A stretch of 64,000 nucleotides of DNA from Synchiropus splendidus (Eukaryota > Chordata > Actinopteri > Syngnathiformes > Callionymidae), in assembly GCF_027744825.2 (NCBI RefSeq), contig NC_071340.1, positions 1,247,501 to 1,311,500 on the forward strand. The letters are read 5' to 3'. The position numbers and the translations under genes were made by a program. This document shows, piece by piece, positions 1 to 14,700 of the stretch (positions are counted from its first letter, which is position 1; every line of letters starts with the position of its first letter). The notes below the pieces were generated by a model. It was not told the origin of the DNA. It worked only from the letters and a program-made list of their open reading frames with translations, and did not search any database.

Positions 1-3000
1 TAGTTGCATATCAAATCTAAGCTGTCTGAAGTGTTTTTCGAAAGTTATCAACACTTTTATGTTTGGCGTTCTGAAACCCACCTTACCTCAGGCTGAAAAG
101 CGTTTTTGTGCATTGTGCCATAACTTTTCAGGGAAGCTTCAGAACATGAAATTTTAACCTCCCACTATAGCAGAAAGGGTCTTTTAGTAGTTGCACATCA
201 AATCTAAGCTGTCTGAAGTGTTTTTCGAAAGTTATTAACACTTTTATGATTGGCGTTCCGAAACCCACCTTATCTCAGGCTGAAAAGCGTTTTTGTGCAT
301 TGTGCCATAACTTTTCAGGGAAGCCTCAGAACATGAAATTTTAACCTCCCACTATAGCAGAAAGGGTCTTTCTAGTAGTTGCACATCAAATCTAAGCTGT
401 CTGAAGTGTTTTTCGAAAGTTATCAACACTTATGTTTGGCGTTCCGAAACCCACCTTATCTCAGGCTGAAAAGCGTTTTTGTGCATTGTGCCATAACTTT
501 TCAGGGAAGCTTCAGAACATGAAATTTTAACCTCCCTCTATTGCAGAAAGGGTCTTTCTAGTAGTTGCATATCAAATCTAAGCTGTCTGAAGTGTTTTTC
601 GAAAGTTATCAACACTTTTATGTTTGGCGTTCTGAAACCCACCTTATCTCAGGCTGAAAAGCGTTTTTGTGCATTGTGCCATAACTTTTCAGGGAAGCTT
701 CAGAACATGAAATTTTAACCTCCCACTATAGCAGAAAGGGTTTTTCTAGTAGTTGCGCATCAAATCTAAGCTGTCTGAAGTGTTTTTCGAAAGTTATCAA
801 CACTTTTATGTTTGGCGTTCCGAAACCCACCTTATCTCAGGCTGCAAAGCGTTTTTGTGCATTGTGTCATAACTTTTCAGGGAAGCTTCAGAACATGAAA
901 TTTTAACCTCCCACTATACCAGAAAGGGTCTTTCTAGTAGTTGCACATCAAATCTAAGCTGTCTGAAGTGTTTTTCGAAAGTTATCAACACTTTTATGTT
1001 TGGCGTTCCGAAACCCACCTTATCTCAGGCTGAAAAGCGTTTTTGTGCATTGTGCCATAACTTTTCAGGGAAGCTTCAGAACATGAAATTTTAACCTCCC
1101 ACTATAGCAGAAAGGGTCTTTCTAGTAGTTGCACATCAAATCTAAGCTGTCTGAAGTGTTTTTCGAAAGTTATCGACACTTTTATGTTTGGCGTTCCGAA
1201 ACCCACCTTATCTCAGGCTGAAAAGCGTTTTTGTGCATTGTGCCATAACCTTTCAGGGAAGCTTCAGAACATGAAATTTTAACCTCCCACTATAGCAGAA
1301 AGGGTCTTTCTAGTAGTTGCACATCAAATCTAAGCTGTCTGAAGTGTTTTTCGAAAGTTATCAACACTTTTATGTTTGGCGTTCTGAAACCCACCTTATC
1401 TCAGGCTGAAAAGCGTTTTTGTGCATTGTGCCATAACTTTTCAGGGAAGCTTCAGAACATGAAATTCTAACCTCCCACTATCGCAGAAAGGGTCTTTCTA
1501 GTAGTTGCACATCAAATCTGAGCTGTCTGAAGTGTTTTTCGAAAGTTATCAACACTTTTATGTTTGGCGTTCCGAAACCCACCTTATGTCAGGCTGAAAA
1601 GCATTTTTGAGCATTGTGCCATAACTTTTCAGGGAAGCTTCAGAACATGAAATTTTAACCTCCCACTATAGCAGAAAGGGTCTTTCTAGTAGTTGCACAT
1701 CAAATATAAGCTGTCTGAAGTGTTTTTCGAAAGTTATTAACACTTTTATGTTTGGCGTTCCGAAACCCACCTTATCTCAGGCTGAAAAGCGTTTTTACGC
1801 ATTGTGCCATAACTTTTCAGGGAAGCTTCAGAACATGAAATTTTAACCTCCCACTATACCAGAAAGGGTCTTTCTAGTAGTTGCACATCAAATCTAAGCT
1901 GTCTGAAGTGTTTTTCGAAAGTTATCAACACTTTTATGTTTGGCGTTCCGAAACCCACCTTATGTCAGGCTGAAAAGCATTTTTGAGCATTGTGCCATAA
2001 CTTTTCAGGGAAGCTTCAGAACATGAAATTTTAACCTCCCACTATAGCAGAAAGGGTCTTTCTAGTAGTTGCACATCAAATATAAGCTGTCTGAAGTGTT
2101 TTTCGAAAGTTATTAACACTTTTATGTTTGGCGTTCCGAAACCCACCTTATCTCAGGCTGAAAAGCGTTTTTACGCATTGTGCCATAACTTTTCAGGGAA
2201 GCTTCAGAACATGAAATTTTAACCTCCCACTATACCAGAAAGGGTCTTTCTAGTAGTTGCACATCAAATCTAAGCTGTCTGAAGTGTTTTTCGAAAGTTA
2301 TCAACACTTTTATGTTTGGCGTTCCGAAACCCACCTTATCTCTTGCTGAAAAGCGTTTTTGTGCATTGTGCCATAACTTTTCAGGGAAGCTTCAGAACAT
2401 GAAATTTTAACCTCCCATTATAGCAGAAAGGGTCTTTCTAGTAGTTGCACCTCAAATCTAAGCTGTCTGAAGTGTTTTTCGAAAGTTATCAACACTTTTA
2501 TGTTTGGCGTTCCGAAACCCACCTTATCTCAGGCTGAAAATCGTTTTTGTGCATTGTGCCATAACTTTTAAGGGAAGCTTCAGAGCATGAAATTTTAACC
2601 TCCCACTATAGCAGAAAGGGTCTTTCTAGTAGTTGCACATCAAATCTAAGCTGTCTGAACTGTTTTTCGAAAGTTATTAACACTTTTATGTTTGGCGTTC
2701 CGAAACCCACCTTATCTCAGGCTGAAAAGCGTTTTTGTGCATTGTGCCATAACTTTTCAGGGAAGCTTCAGAACATAAAATTTTAACCTCCCTCTATAGC
2801 AGAAAGGGTCTTTCTAGTAGTTGCACATCAAATCTAAGCTGTCTGAAGTGTTTTTCGAAAGTTATCAACACTTTTATGTTTGGCGTTCCGAAACCCACCT
2901 TATCTCAGGCTGAAAAGCGTTTTTGTGCATTGTGCCATAACTTTTCAGGGAAGCTTCAGAACATGAAATTTTAACCTCCCACTATACCAGAAAGGGTCTT

Positions 3001-6000
3001 TCTAGTAGTTGCACAACAAATCTAAGTTGTCTGAAGTGTTTTTCGAAAGTTATCAACACTTTTATGTTTGGTGTTCCGAAACCCACCTTATCTCAGACTG
3101 AAAAGCGTTTTTGTGCATTGTGCCATAACTTTTCAGGGAAGCTTCAGAACATGAAATTTTAACCTCCCACTATAGCAGAAAGGGTCTTTCTAGTAGTTGC
3201 ACATCAAATATAAGCTGTCTGAAGTGTTTTTCGAAAGTTATTAACACTTTTATGTTTGGCGTTCCGAAACCCACCTTATCTCAGGCTGAAAAGCGTTTTT
3301 ACGCATTGTGCCATAACTTTTCAGGGAAGCTTCAGAACATGAAATTTTAACCTCCCACTATACCAGAAAGGGTCTTTCTAGTAGTTGCACATCAAATCTA
3401 AGCTGTCTGAAGTGTTTTTCGAAAGTTATCAACACTTTTATGTTTGGCGTTCCGAAACCCACCTTATCTCTTGCTGAAAAGCGTTTTTGTGCATTGTGCC
3501 ATAACTTTTCAGGGAAGCTTCAGAACATGAAATTTTAACCTCCCATTATAGCAGAAAGGGTCTTTCTAGTAGTTGCACCTCAAATCTAAGCTGTCTGAAG
3601 TGTTTTTCGAAAGTTATCAACACTTTTATGTTTGGCGTTCCGAAACCCACCTTATCTCAGGCTGAAAATCGTTTTTGTGCATTGTGCCATAACTTTTAAG
3701 GGAAGCTTCAGAGCATGAAATTTTAACCTCCCACTATAGCAGAAAGGGTCTTTCTAGTAGTTGCACATCAAATCTAAGCTGTCTGAACTGTTTTTCGAAA
3801 GTTATTAACACTTTTATGTTTGGCGTTCCGAAACCCACCTTATCTCAGGCTGAAAAGCGTTTTTGTGCATTGTGCCATAACTTTTCAGGGAAGCTTCAGA
3901 ACATAAAATTTTAACCTCCCTCTATAGCAGAAAGGGTCTTTCTAGTAGTTGCACATCAAATCTAAGCTGTCTGAAGTGTTTTTCGAAAGTTATCATCACT
4001 TTTATGTTTGGCGTTCCGAAACCCACCTTATCCCAGGCTGTAAAGCGTTTTTGTGCATTGTGCAATAACTTTTCAGGGAAGCTTCAGAACATGAAATTTT
4101 AACCTCCCACTATACCAGAAAGGGTCTTTCTAGTAGTTGCACATCAAATCTAAGCTGTCTGAAGTGTTTTTCGAAAGTTATCAACACTTTTATGTTTGGC
4201 GTTCCGAAACCCACCTTATCTCTGGCTGAAAAGCGTTTTTGTGCATTGTGCAATAACTTTTCAGGGAAGCTTCAGAACATGAAATTTTAACCTCCCACTA
4301 TAGCAGAAAGGGTTTTTCTAGTAGTTGCGCATCAAATCTAAGCTGTCTGAAGTGTTTTTCGAAAGTTATCGACACTTTTATGTTTGGCGTTCCGAAACCC
4401 ACCTTATCTCAGGCTGAAAAGCGTTTTTGTGCATTGTGCCATAACTTTTCAGGGAAGCTTCAGAACATGAAATTTTAACCTCCCACTATAGCAGAAAGGG
4501 TCTTTCTAGTAGTTGCACATCAAATCTAAGCTGTCTGAAGTGTTTTTCGAAAGTTATCAACACTTTTATGTTTGGCGTTCTGAAACCCACCTTATCTCAG
4601 GCTGAAAAGCGTTTTTGTGCATTGTGCCATAACCTTTCATGGAAGCTTCAGAACATGAAATTTTAAGCTCCCACTATAGCAGAAAGGGTTTTTCTAGTAG
4701 TTGCGCATCAAATCTAAGCTGTCTGAAGTGTTTTTCGAAAGTTATCAACACTTTTATGTTTGGCGTTCCGAAACCCACCTTATCTCAGGCTGCAAAGCGT
4801 TTTTGTGCATTGTGTCATAACTTTTCAGGGAAGCTTCAGAACATGAAATTTTAACCTCCCACTATACCAGAAAGGGTCTTTCTAGTAGTTGCACATCAAA
4901 TCTAAGCTGTCTGAAGTGTTTTTTGAAAGTTATCAACACTTTTATGTTTGGCGTTCCGAAACCCACCTTATCTCAGGCTGAAAAGCGTTTTTGTGCATTG
5001 TGCCATAACTTTTCAGGGAAGCTTCAGAACATGAAATTTTAACATCCCACTATAGCAGAAAGGGTCTTTCTAGTAGTTGCACATCAAATCTAAGCTGTCT
5101 GAAGTGTTTTTCGAAAGTTATCGACACTTTTATGTTTGCCGTTCCGAAACCCACCTTATCTCAGGCTGAAAAGCGTTTTTGTGCATTGTGCCATAACTTT
5201 TCAGGGAAGCTTCAGAACATGAAATTTTAACCTCCCACTATAGCAGAAAGGGTCTTTCTAGTAGTTGCACATCAAATCTAAGCTGTCTGAAGTGTTTTTC
5301 GAAAGTTATCAACACTTTTATGTTTGGCGTTCTGAAACCCACCTTATCTCAGGCTGAAAAGCGTTTTTGTGCATTGTGCCATAACTTTTCAGGGAAGCTT
5401 CAGAACATGAAATTTTAACCTCCCACTATACCAGGAAGGGTCTTTCTAGTAGTTGCACATCAAATCTAAGCTGTCTGAAGTGTTTTTCGAAAGTTATCAA
5501 CACTTTTATGTTTGGCGTTCCGAAACCCACCTTATGTCAGGCTGAAAAGCGTTTTTGTGCATTGTGCCATAACTTTTCAGGGAAGCTTCAGAACATGAAA
5601 TTTTAACCTCCCACTATACCAGAAAGGGTCTTTCTAGTAGTTGCACAACAAATCTAAGTTGTCTGAAGTGTTTTTCGAAAGTTATCAACACTTTTATGTT
5701 TGGTGTTCCGAAACCCACCTTATCTCAGACTGAAAAGCGTTTTTGTGCATTGTGCCATAACTTTTCAGGGAAGCTTCAGAAAATGAAATTTTAACCTCCC
5801 ACTATAGCAGAAAGGGTCTTTCTAGTAATTGCACATCAAATCTAAGCTGTCTGAAGTGTTTTTCGAAAGTTATCATCACTTTTATGTTTGGCGTTCCGAA
5901 ACCCACCTTATCCCAGGCTGTAAAGCGTTTTTGTGCATTGTGCAATAACTTTTCAGGGAAGCTTCAGAACATGAAATTTTAACCTCCCACTATACCAGAA

Positions 6001-8720
6001 AGGGTCTTTCTAGTAGTTGCACATCAAATCTAAGCTGTCTGAAGTGTTTTTCGAAAGTTATCAACACTTTTATGTTTGGCGTTCCGAAACCCACCTTATC
6101 TCTGGCTGAAAAGCGTTTTTGTGCATTGTGCAATAACTTTTTAGGGAAGCTTCAGAACATGAAATTTTAACCTCCCACTATAGCAGAAAGGGTTTTTCTA
6201 GTAGTTGCGCATCAAATCTAAGCTGTCTGAAGTGTTTTTCGAAAGTTATCAACACTTTTATGTTTGGCGGTCCGAAACCCACCTTATCTCAGGCTGCAAA
6301 GCGTTTTTTTGCATTGTGTCATAACTTTTCAGGGAAGCTTCAGAACATGAAATTTTAACCTCCCACTATACCAGAAAGGGTCTTTCTAGTAGTTGCACAT
6401 CAAATCTAAGCTGTCTGAAGTGTTTTTCGAAAGTTATCAACACTTTTATGTTTGGCGTTCCGAAACCCACCTTATCTCAGGCTGAAAAGCGTTTTTGTGC
6501 ATTGTGCCATAACTTTTCAGGGAAGCTTCAGAACATGAAATTTTAACCTCCCACTATAGCAGAAAGGGTCTTTCTAGTATTTGCACATCAAATCTAAGCT
6601 GTCTGAAGTGTTTTTCGAAAGTTATCGACACTTTTATGTTTGGCGTTCCGAAACCCACCTTATCTCAGGCTGAAAAGCGTTTTTGTGCATTGTGCCATAA
6701 CTTTTCAGGGAAGCTTCAGAACATGAAATTTTAACCTCCCACTATAGCAGAAAGGGTCTTTCTAGTAGTTGCACATCAAATCTAAGCTGTCTGAAGTGTT
6801 TTTCGAAAGTTATCAACACTTTTATGTTTGGCGTTCTGAAACCCACCTTATCTCAGGCTGAAAAGCGTTTTTGTGCATTGTGCCATAACCTTTCATGGAA
6901 GCTTCAGAACATGAAATTTTAAGCTCCCACTATAGCAGAAAGGGTTTTTCTAGTAGTTGCGCATCAAATCTAAGCTGTCTGAAGTGTTTTTCGAAAGTTA
7001 TCAACACTTTTATGTTTGGCGTTCCGAAACCCACCTTATCTCAGGCTGCAAAGCGTTTTTGTGCATTGTGTCATAACTTTTCAGGGAAGCTTCAGAACAT
7101 GAAATTTTAACCTCCCACTATACCAGAAAGGGTCTTTCTAGTAGTTGCACATCAAATCTAAGCTGTCTGAAGTGTTTTTTGAAAGTTATCAACACTTTTA
7201 TGTTTGGCGTTCCGAAACCCACCTTATCTCAGGCTGAAAAGCGTTTTTGTGCATTGTGCCATAACTTTTCAGGGAAGCTTCAGAACATGAAATTTTAACC
7301 TCCCACTATAGCAGAAAGGGTCTTTCTAGTAGTTGCACATCAAATCTAAGCTGTCTGAAGTGTTTTTCGAAAGTTATCGACACTTTTATGTTTGCCGTTC
7401 CGAAACCCACCTTATCTCAGGCTGAAAAGCGTTTTTGTGCATTGTGCCATAACTTTTCAGGGAAGCTTCAGTACATGAAATTTTAAACTCCCACTATAGC
7501 AGAAAGGGTCTTTTAGTAGTTGCACATCAAATCTAAGCTGTCTGAAGTGTTTTTCGAAAGTTATCAACACTTTTATGTTTTGCGTTCCGAAACCCACCTT
7601 ATCTCAGGCTGAAAAGCGTTTTTGTGCATTGTGCCATAACTTTTCAGGGAAGCTTCAGAACATGAAATTTTAAACTCCCACTATAGCAGAAAGGGTCTTT
7701 TAGTAGTTGCACATCAAATCTAAGCCGTCTGAAGTGTTTTTCGAAAGTTATTAACACTTTTATGATTGGCGTTCCGAAACCCACCTTATCTCAGGCTGAA
7801 AAGCGTTTTTGTGCATTGTGCCATAACTTTTCAGGGAAGCCTCAGAACATGAAATTTTAACCTCCCACTATAGCAGAAAGGGTCTTTCTAGTAGTTGCAC
7901 ATCAAATCTAAGCTGTCTGAAGTGTTTTTCGAAAGTTATCAACACTTATGTTTGGCGTTCCGAAACCCACCTTATCTCAGGCTGAAAAGCGTTTTTGTGC
8001 ATTGTGCCATAACTTTTCAGGGAAGCTTCAGAACATGAAATTTTAACCTCCCTCTATTGCAGAAAGGGTCTTTCTAGTAGTTGCATATCAAATCTAAGCT
8101 GTCTGAAGTGTTTTTCGAAAGTTATCAACACTTTTATGTTTGGCGTTCTGAAACCCACCTTATCTCAGGCTGAAAACCGTTTTTGTGCATTGTGCCATAA
8201 CTTTGCAGGGAAGCTTCAGAACATGAAATTTTAACCTCCCACTATAGCAGAAAGGGTCTTTTAGTAGTTGCACATCAAATCTAAGCTGTCTGAAGTGTTT
8301 TTCGAAAGTTATTAACACTTTTATGATTGGCGTTCCGAAACCCACCTTATCTCAGGCTGAAAAGCGTTTTTGTGCATTGTGCCATAACTTTTCAGGGAAG
8401 CCTCAGAACATGAAATTTTAACCTCCCACTATAGCAGAAAGGGTCTTTCTAGTAGTTGCACATCAAATCTAAGCTGTCTGAAGTGTTTTTCGAAAGTTAT
8501 CAACACTTATGTTTGGCGTTCCGAAACCCACCTTATCTCAGGCTGAAAAGCGTTTTTGTGCATTGTGCCATAACTTTTCAGGGAAGCTTCAGAACATGAA
8601 ATTTTAACCTCCCTCTATTGCAGAAAGGGTCTTTCTAGTAGTTGCATATCAAATCTAAGCTGTCTGAAGTGTTTTTCGAAAGTTATCAACACTATTATGT
8701 TTGGCGTTCTGAAACCCACC
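1..8720 (+). repeat. Satellite block with short 2-, 3-, 6-, 10- and 12-mer higher-order repeats
   Basis: Shared rare variants show local tandem duplication. 'gcatttttga' occurs at 1601 and 1977 (376 bp, 2 monomers). 'cacctcaaat' recurs near 2450 and 3578 (1,128 bp, 6 monomers). 'tatcatcact' is at 3991 and 5871 (1,880 bp, 10 monomers). The variant 'cctttcatggaagc' occurs near 4634 and 6890 (2,256 bp, 12 monomers). 'cttttatgat' is at 7757 and 8318 (561 bp, 3 monomers carrying the minus-1 and minus-2 variants); the same variant trio also opens the window near 241. No other feature was seen here. Confidence 0.85.
941..1128 (+). repeat. Reference monomer of the homogenised (A-type) satellite
   Basis: This is a typical full-length 188-bp unit that can serve as a consensus. 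In order it contains the box ttgcacatcaaatctaagct, then 'gtctgaagtg', a short palindrome ttcgaa within 'tttttcgaaag', 'ttatcaacacttttatg', 'ttccgaaacccacctta', the A-type diagnostic 'gaaaagcgtttttgtg', 'cataacttttcaggg', the palindrome gaagcttc, and 'gaaattttaacctccc'. The older B-type monomers near the right edge differ at several of these sites: 'aacattttta', 'gaaaacgcgtttt', 'acttctcagg' and 'gaaattttcacctccc'. Confidence 0.9.
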
Positions 8721-11700
8721 TTATCTCAGGCTGAAAAGCGTTTTTGTGCATTGTGCCATAACTTTTCAGGGAAGCTTCAGAACATGAAATTTTAACCTCC
8801 CACTATAGCAGAAAGGGTTTTTCTAGTAGTTGCGCATCAAATCTAAGCTGTCTGAAGTGTTTTTCGAAAGTTATCAACACTTTTATGTTTGGCGTTCCGA
8901 AACCCACCTTATCTCAGGCTGCAAAGCGTTTTTGTGCATTGTGTCATAACTTTTCAGGGAAGCTTCAGAACATGAAATTTTAACCTCCCACTATACCAGA
9001 AAGGGTCTTTCTAGTAGTTGCACATCAAATCTAAGCTGTCTGAAGTGTTTTTCGAAAGTTATCAACACTTTTATGTTTGGCGTTCTGAAACCCACCTTAT
9101 CTCTGGCTGAAAAGCGTTTTTGTGCATTGTGCCATAACTTTTCAGGGAAGCTTCAGAACATGAAATTTTAACCTCCCACTATAGCAGAAAGGGTCTTTTA
9201 GTAGTTGCACATCAAATCTAAGCTGTCTGAAGTGTTTTTCGAAAGTTATCAACACTTATGTTTGGCGTCTCGAAACCCACCTTATCTCAGGCTGAAAAGC
9301 GTTTTTGTGCATTGTGCCATAACTTTTATGGGAAGCTTCAGAACATGAAATTTTAAACTCCCACTATAGCAGAAAGGGTCTTTCGACTAGTTGCACATCA
9401 AATCTAAGCTGTCTGAAGTGTTTTTCGAAAGTTATCAACACTTTTATGTTTGGCGTTCCGAAACCCACCTTAGCTCAGGCTGAAAAGCGTTTTTGTGCAT
9501 TGTGCCATTACTTTTCAGGGAAGCTTCAGAACACAAAATTTTAACCTCCCACTATAGCAGAAAGGGTCTTTCTAGTAGTTGCACATCAAACCTAAGCTGT
9601 CTGAAGTGTTTTTCGAAAGTTATCAACACTTTTATGTTTGGCGTTCCGAAACCCACCTTATCTCAGGCTGAAAAGCGTTTTTGTGCATTGTGCCATAACT
9701 TTTCAGTGAAGCTTCAGAACATGAACTTTTAAACTCCCACTATAGCAGAAAGGGTCTTTCTAGTAGTTGCACATCAAATCTAAGCTGTCTGAAGTGTTTT
9801 TCGAAAGTTATCAACACTTATGTTTGGCGTTCCGAAACCCACCTTATCTCAGGCTGAAAAGCGTTTTTGTGCATTGTGCCATAACTTTTCAGGGAAGCTT
9901 CAGAACATGAAATTTTAACCTCCCTCTATTGCAGAAAGGGTCTTTCTAGTAGTTGCACATCAAATCTAAGCTGTCTGAAGTGTTTTTCCAAAGTTATCAA
10001 CACTTTTATGTTTGGCGTTCCGAAACCCACCTTATCTCAGGATGAAAAGCGTTTTTGTGCATTGTGGCATAACTTTTCAGGGAAGCTTCAGAACATGAAA
10101 TTTTAACCTCCCACTATACCAGAAAGGGTCTTTCTAGTAGTTGCACATCAAATCTAAGCTGTCTGAAGTGTTTTTCGAAAGTTATCAACACTTTTATGTT
10201 TGGCGTTCCGAAACCCACCTTATGTCAGGCTGAAAAGCGTTTTTGTGCATTGTGCCATAACTTTTAAGGGAAGCTTCAGAACATGAAATTTTAATTTCCC
10301 ACTATACCAGAAAGGGTCTTTCTAGTAGTTGCACATCAAATCTAAGCTGTCTGAAGTGTTTTTCGAAAGCTATCAACACTTTTATGTTTGGCGTTCCGAA
10401 ACCCACCTTATCTCTGGCTGAAAAGCGTTTTTGTGCATTGTGCCATAACTTTTCAGGGAAGCTTCAGAACATGAAATTTTAACCTCCCATTATAGCAGAA
10501 AGGGTCTTTCTAGTAATTGCACATCAAATCTAAGCTGTCTGAAGTGTTTTTCGAAAGTTATCAACACTTTTATGTTTGGCGTTCCGAAACCCACCTTATC
10601 TCAAGCTGAAAAGCCTTTTTGTGCATTGTGCCATAACTTTTCAGGGAAGCTTCAGAACATGAAATTTTAAACTCCCACTATAGCAGAAAGGGTCTTTCTA
10701 GTAGTTGCACATAAAATCTAAGCTGTCTGAAGTGTTTTTCGAAAGTTATTTACACTTTTATGTTTGGCGTTCCGAAACCCACCTTATCTCAGGCTGAAAA
10801 GCGTTTTTACGCATTGTGCCATAACTTTTCAGGGAAGCTTCAGAACATGAAATTTTAACCTCCCACTATAGCAGAAAGGGTCTTTCTAGTAGTTGCACAT
10901 CAAATCTAAGCTGTCTGAAGTGTTTTTCGAAAGTTATCAACACTTTTATGTTTGGCGTTCCGAAACCCACCTTATCTCTGGCTGAAAAGCGTTTTTGTGC
11001 ATTGTGCCATAACTTTTCAGGGAAGCTTCAGAACATGAAATTTTAACCTCCCATTATAGTAGAAAGGGTCTTTCTAGTAGTTGCACATCAAATGTAAGCT
11101 GTCTGAAGTGTTTTTCGAAAGTTAGCAACACTTTTATGTTTGGCGTTCCGAAACCCACCTTATCTCAGGCTGAAAAGCGTTTTTGTGCACTCTGCCATAA
11201 CCTTTCAGGGAAGCTTCAGAACATGAAATTTTAACCTCCCACTATAGCAGAAAGGGTCTTTTTAGTAGTTGCACATCAAATCTAAGCTGTCTGAAGTGTT
11301 TTTCCAAAGTTATTAACACTTTTATGTTTGGCGTTCCGAAACCCACCTTATCTCAGGCTGAAAAGCGTTTATGTGCATTGTGCCATAACTTTTCAGGGAA
11401 GCTTCAGAACATGAAATTTTAACCTCCCACTATACCAGAAAGGGTCTTTCTAGTAGTTGCACATCAAATCTAAGCTGTCTGAAGTGTTTTTCGAAAGTTA
11501 TCAACACTTTTATGTTTGGCGTTCTGAAACCCACCTTATGTCAGGCTGAAAAGCGTTTTTGTGCATTGTGCCATAACTTTTAAGGGAAGCTTCAGAACAT
11601 GAAATTTTAATTTCCCACTATACCAGAAAGGGTCTTTCTAGTAGTTGCACATCAAATCTAAGCTGTCTGAAGTGTTTTTCGAAAGTTATCAACACTTTTA

Positions 11701-14700
11701 TGTTTGGCGTTCCGAAACCCACCTTATCTGTGGCTGAAAAGCGTTTTTGTGCATTGTGCCATAACTTTTCAGGGAAGCTTCAGAACATGAAATTTTAACC
11801 TCCCATTATAGCAGAAAGGGTCTTTCTAGTAATTGCACATCAAATCTAAGCTGTCTGAAGTGTTTTTCGAAAGTTATCAACACTTTTATGTTTGGCGTTC
11901 CGAAACCCACCTTATCTCAAGCTGAAAAGCCTTTTTGTGCATTGTGCCATAACTTTTAAGGGAAGCTTCAGAACATGAAATTTTAAACTCCCACTATAGC
12001 AGAAAGGGTCTTTCTAGTAGTTGCACATAAAATCTAAGCTGTCTGAAGTGTTTTTCGAAAGTTATTTACACTTTTATGTTTGGCGTTCCGAAACCCACCT
12101 TATCTCAGGCTGAAAAGCGTTTTTGTGCATTGTGCCATAACTTTTAAGGGAAGCTTCAGAACATGAAATTTTAATTTCCCACTATACCAGAAAGGGTCTT
12201 TCTAGTAGTTGCACATCAAATCTAAGCTGTCTGAAGTGTTTTTCGAAAGTTATCAACACTTTTATGTTTGGCGTTCCGAAACCCACCTTATCTGTGGCTG
12301 AAAAGCGTTTTTGTGCATTGTGCCATAACTTTTCAGGGAAGCTTCAGAACATGAAATTTTAACCTCCCATTATAGCAGAAAGGGTCTTTCTAGTAATTGC
12401 ACATCAAATCTAAGCTGTCTGAAGTGTTTTTCGAAAGTTATCAACACTTTTATGTTTGGCGTTCCGAAACCCACCTTATCTCAAGCTGAAAAGCCTTTTT
12501 GTGCATTGTGCCATAACTTTTAAGGGAAGCTTCAGAACATGAAATTTTAAACTCCCACTATAGCAGAAAGGGTCTTTCTAGTAGTTGCACATAAAATCTA
12601 AGCTGTCTGAAGTGTTTTTCGAAAGTTATTTACACTTTTATGTTTGGCGTTCCGAAACCCACCTTATCTCAGGCTGAAAAGCGTTTTTACGCATTGTGCC
12701 ATAACTTTTCAGGGAAGCTTCAGAACATGACATTTTAACCTCCCACTATAGCAGAAAGGGTCTTTCTAGTAGTTGCACATCAAATCTAAGCTGCCTGAAG
12801 TGTTTTTCGAAAGTTATCAACACTTTTATGTTTGGCGTTCCGAAACCCACCTTATCTCTGGCTGAAAAGAGTTTTTGTGCATTGTGCCATAACTTTTCAG
12901 GGAAGCTTCAGAACATGAAATTTTAACCTCCCATTATAGTAGAAAGGGTCTTTCTAGTAGTTGCACATCAAATGTAAGCTGTCTGAAGTGTTTTTCGAAA
13001 GTTAGCAACACTTTTATGTTTGGCGTTCCGAAACCCACCTTATCTCAGGCTGAAAAGCGTTTTTGTGCACTCTGCCATAACCTTTCAGGGAAGCTTCAGA
13101 ACATGAAATTTTAACCTCCCACTATAGCAGAAAGGGTCTTTTTAGTAGTTGCACATCAAATCTAAGCTGTCTGAAGTGTTTTTCCAAAGTTATTAACACT
13201 TTTATGTTTGGCGTTCCGAAACCCACCTTATCTCAGGCTGAAAAGCGTTTTTACGCATTGTGCCATAACTTTTCAGGGAAGCTTCAGAACATGAAATTTT
13301 AACCTCCCACTATAGCAGAAAGGGTCTTTCTAGTAGTTGCACATCAAATCTGAGCTGTCTGAAGTGTTTTTCGAAAGTTATTAACAGTTTTATGTTTGGC
13401 GTTCCGAAACCCACCTTATGTCAGGCTGAAAAGCGTTTTTGTTTATTGTGCCATAACCTTTCAGGGAAGCTTCAGAACATGAAATTTTAACCTCCCACTA
13501 TAGCAGAAAGGGTCTTTCTAGTAGTTGCACATCAAATATAAGCTGTCTGAAGTGTTTTTCCAAAGTTATCAACACTTTTATGTTTGGCGTTCCGAAACCC
13601 ACCTTATCTCAGGCTGAAAAGCGTTTTTGTGCATTGTGCCATAACTTTTCAGGGAAGCTTCAGTACATGAAATTTTAACCTCCCACTATCGCAGAAAGGG
13701 TCTTTCTAGTAGTTGCACATCAAATCTAAGCTGTCTGAAGTGTTTTTCGAAAGTTATCAACACTTTTATGTTTTGCGTTCCGAAACCCACCTTATCTCAG
13801 GCTGAAAAGCGTTTTTGTGCATTGTGCCATAACTTTTCAGGGAAGCTTCAGAACATGCAATTTTAAACTCCCACTATAGCAGAAAGGGTCATTTAGTAGT
13901 TGCACATCAAATCTAAGCTGTCTGAAGTGTTTTTCGAAAGTTATTAACACTTTTATGATTGGCGTTCCGAAACCCACCTTATCTCAGCCTGAAAAGCGTT
14001 TTTGTGCATTGTGCCATAACTTTTCAGGGAAGCCTCAGAACATGAAATTTTAACCTCCCACTATAGCAGAAAGGGTCTTTCTAGTAGTTGCACATCAAAT
14101 CTAAGCTGTCTGAAGTGTTTTTCGAAAGTTATCAACACTTATGTTTGGCGTTCCGAAACCCACCTTATCTCAGGCTGAAAAGCGTTTTTACGCATTGTGC
14201 CATAACTTTTCAGGGAAGCCTCAGAACATGAAATTTTAACCTCCCACAATAGCAGAAAGGGTCTTTCTCGTAGTTGCACATCAAATCTAAGCTGCCTGAA
14301 GTGTTTTTAGAAAGTTATCAACACTTTGATGTTTGGCGTTCCGAAACCCACCTTAGCTCAGGCTGAAAAGCGTTTTTGTGCATTGTGCCATTACTTTTCA
14401 GGGAAGCTTCAGAACACAAAATTTTAACCTCCCACTATAGCAGAAAGGGTCTTTCTAGTAGTTGCACATCAAACCTAAGCTGTCTGAAGTGTTTTTCGAA
14501 AGTTATCAACACTTTTATGTTTGGCGTTCCGAAACCCACCTTATCTCAGGCTGAAAAGCGTTTTTGTGCATTGTGCCATAACTTTTCAGTGAAGCTTCAG
14601 AACATGAACTTTTAAACTCCCACTATAGCAGAAAGGGTCTTTTAGTAGTTGCACATCAAATCTAAGCTGTCTGAAGTGTTTTTCGAAAGTTATTAACACT

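Noticed and set aside
1000..1110. Internal half-monomer duplication (ccca-c... at 1014 and 1098, about 84 bp apart)
   Set aside because: Only short stretches resemble each other and the rest does not align, so an ancestral dimer is not supported by eye.
941..1128. CENP-B box in the satellite monomer
   Set aside because: The monomer has TTCG within 'tttttcgaaag', but the required A and CGGG positions downstream do not match on either strand.
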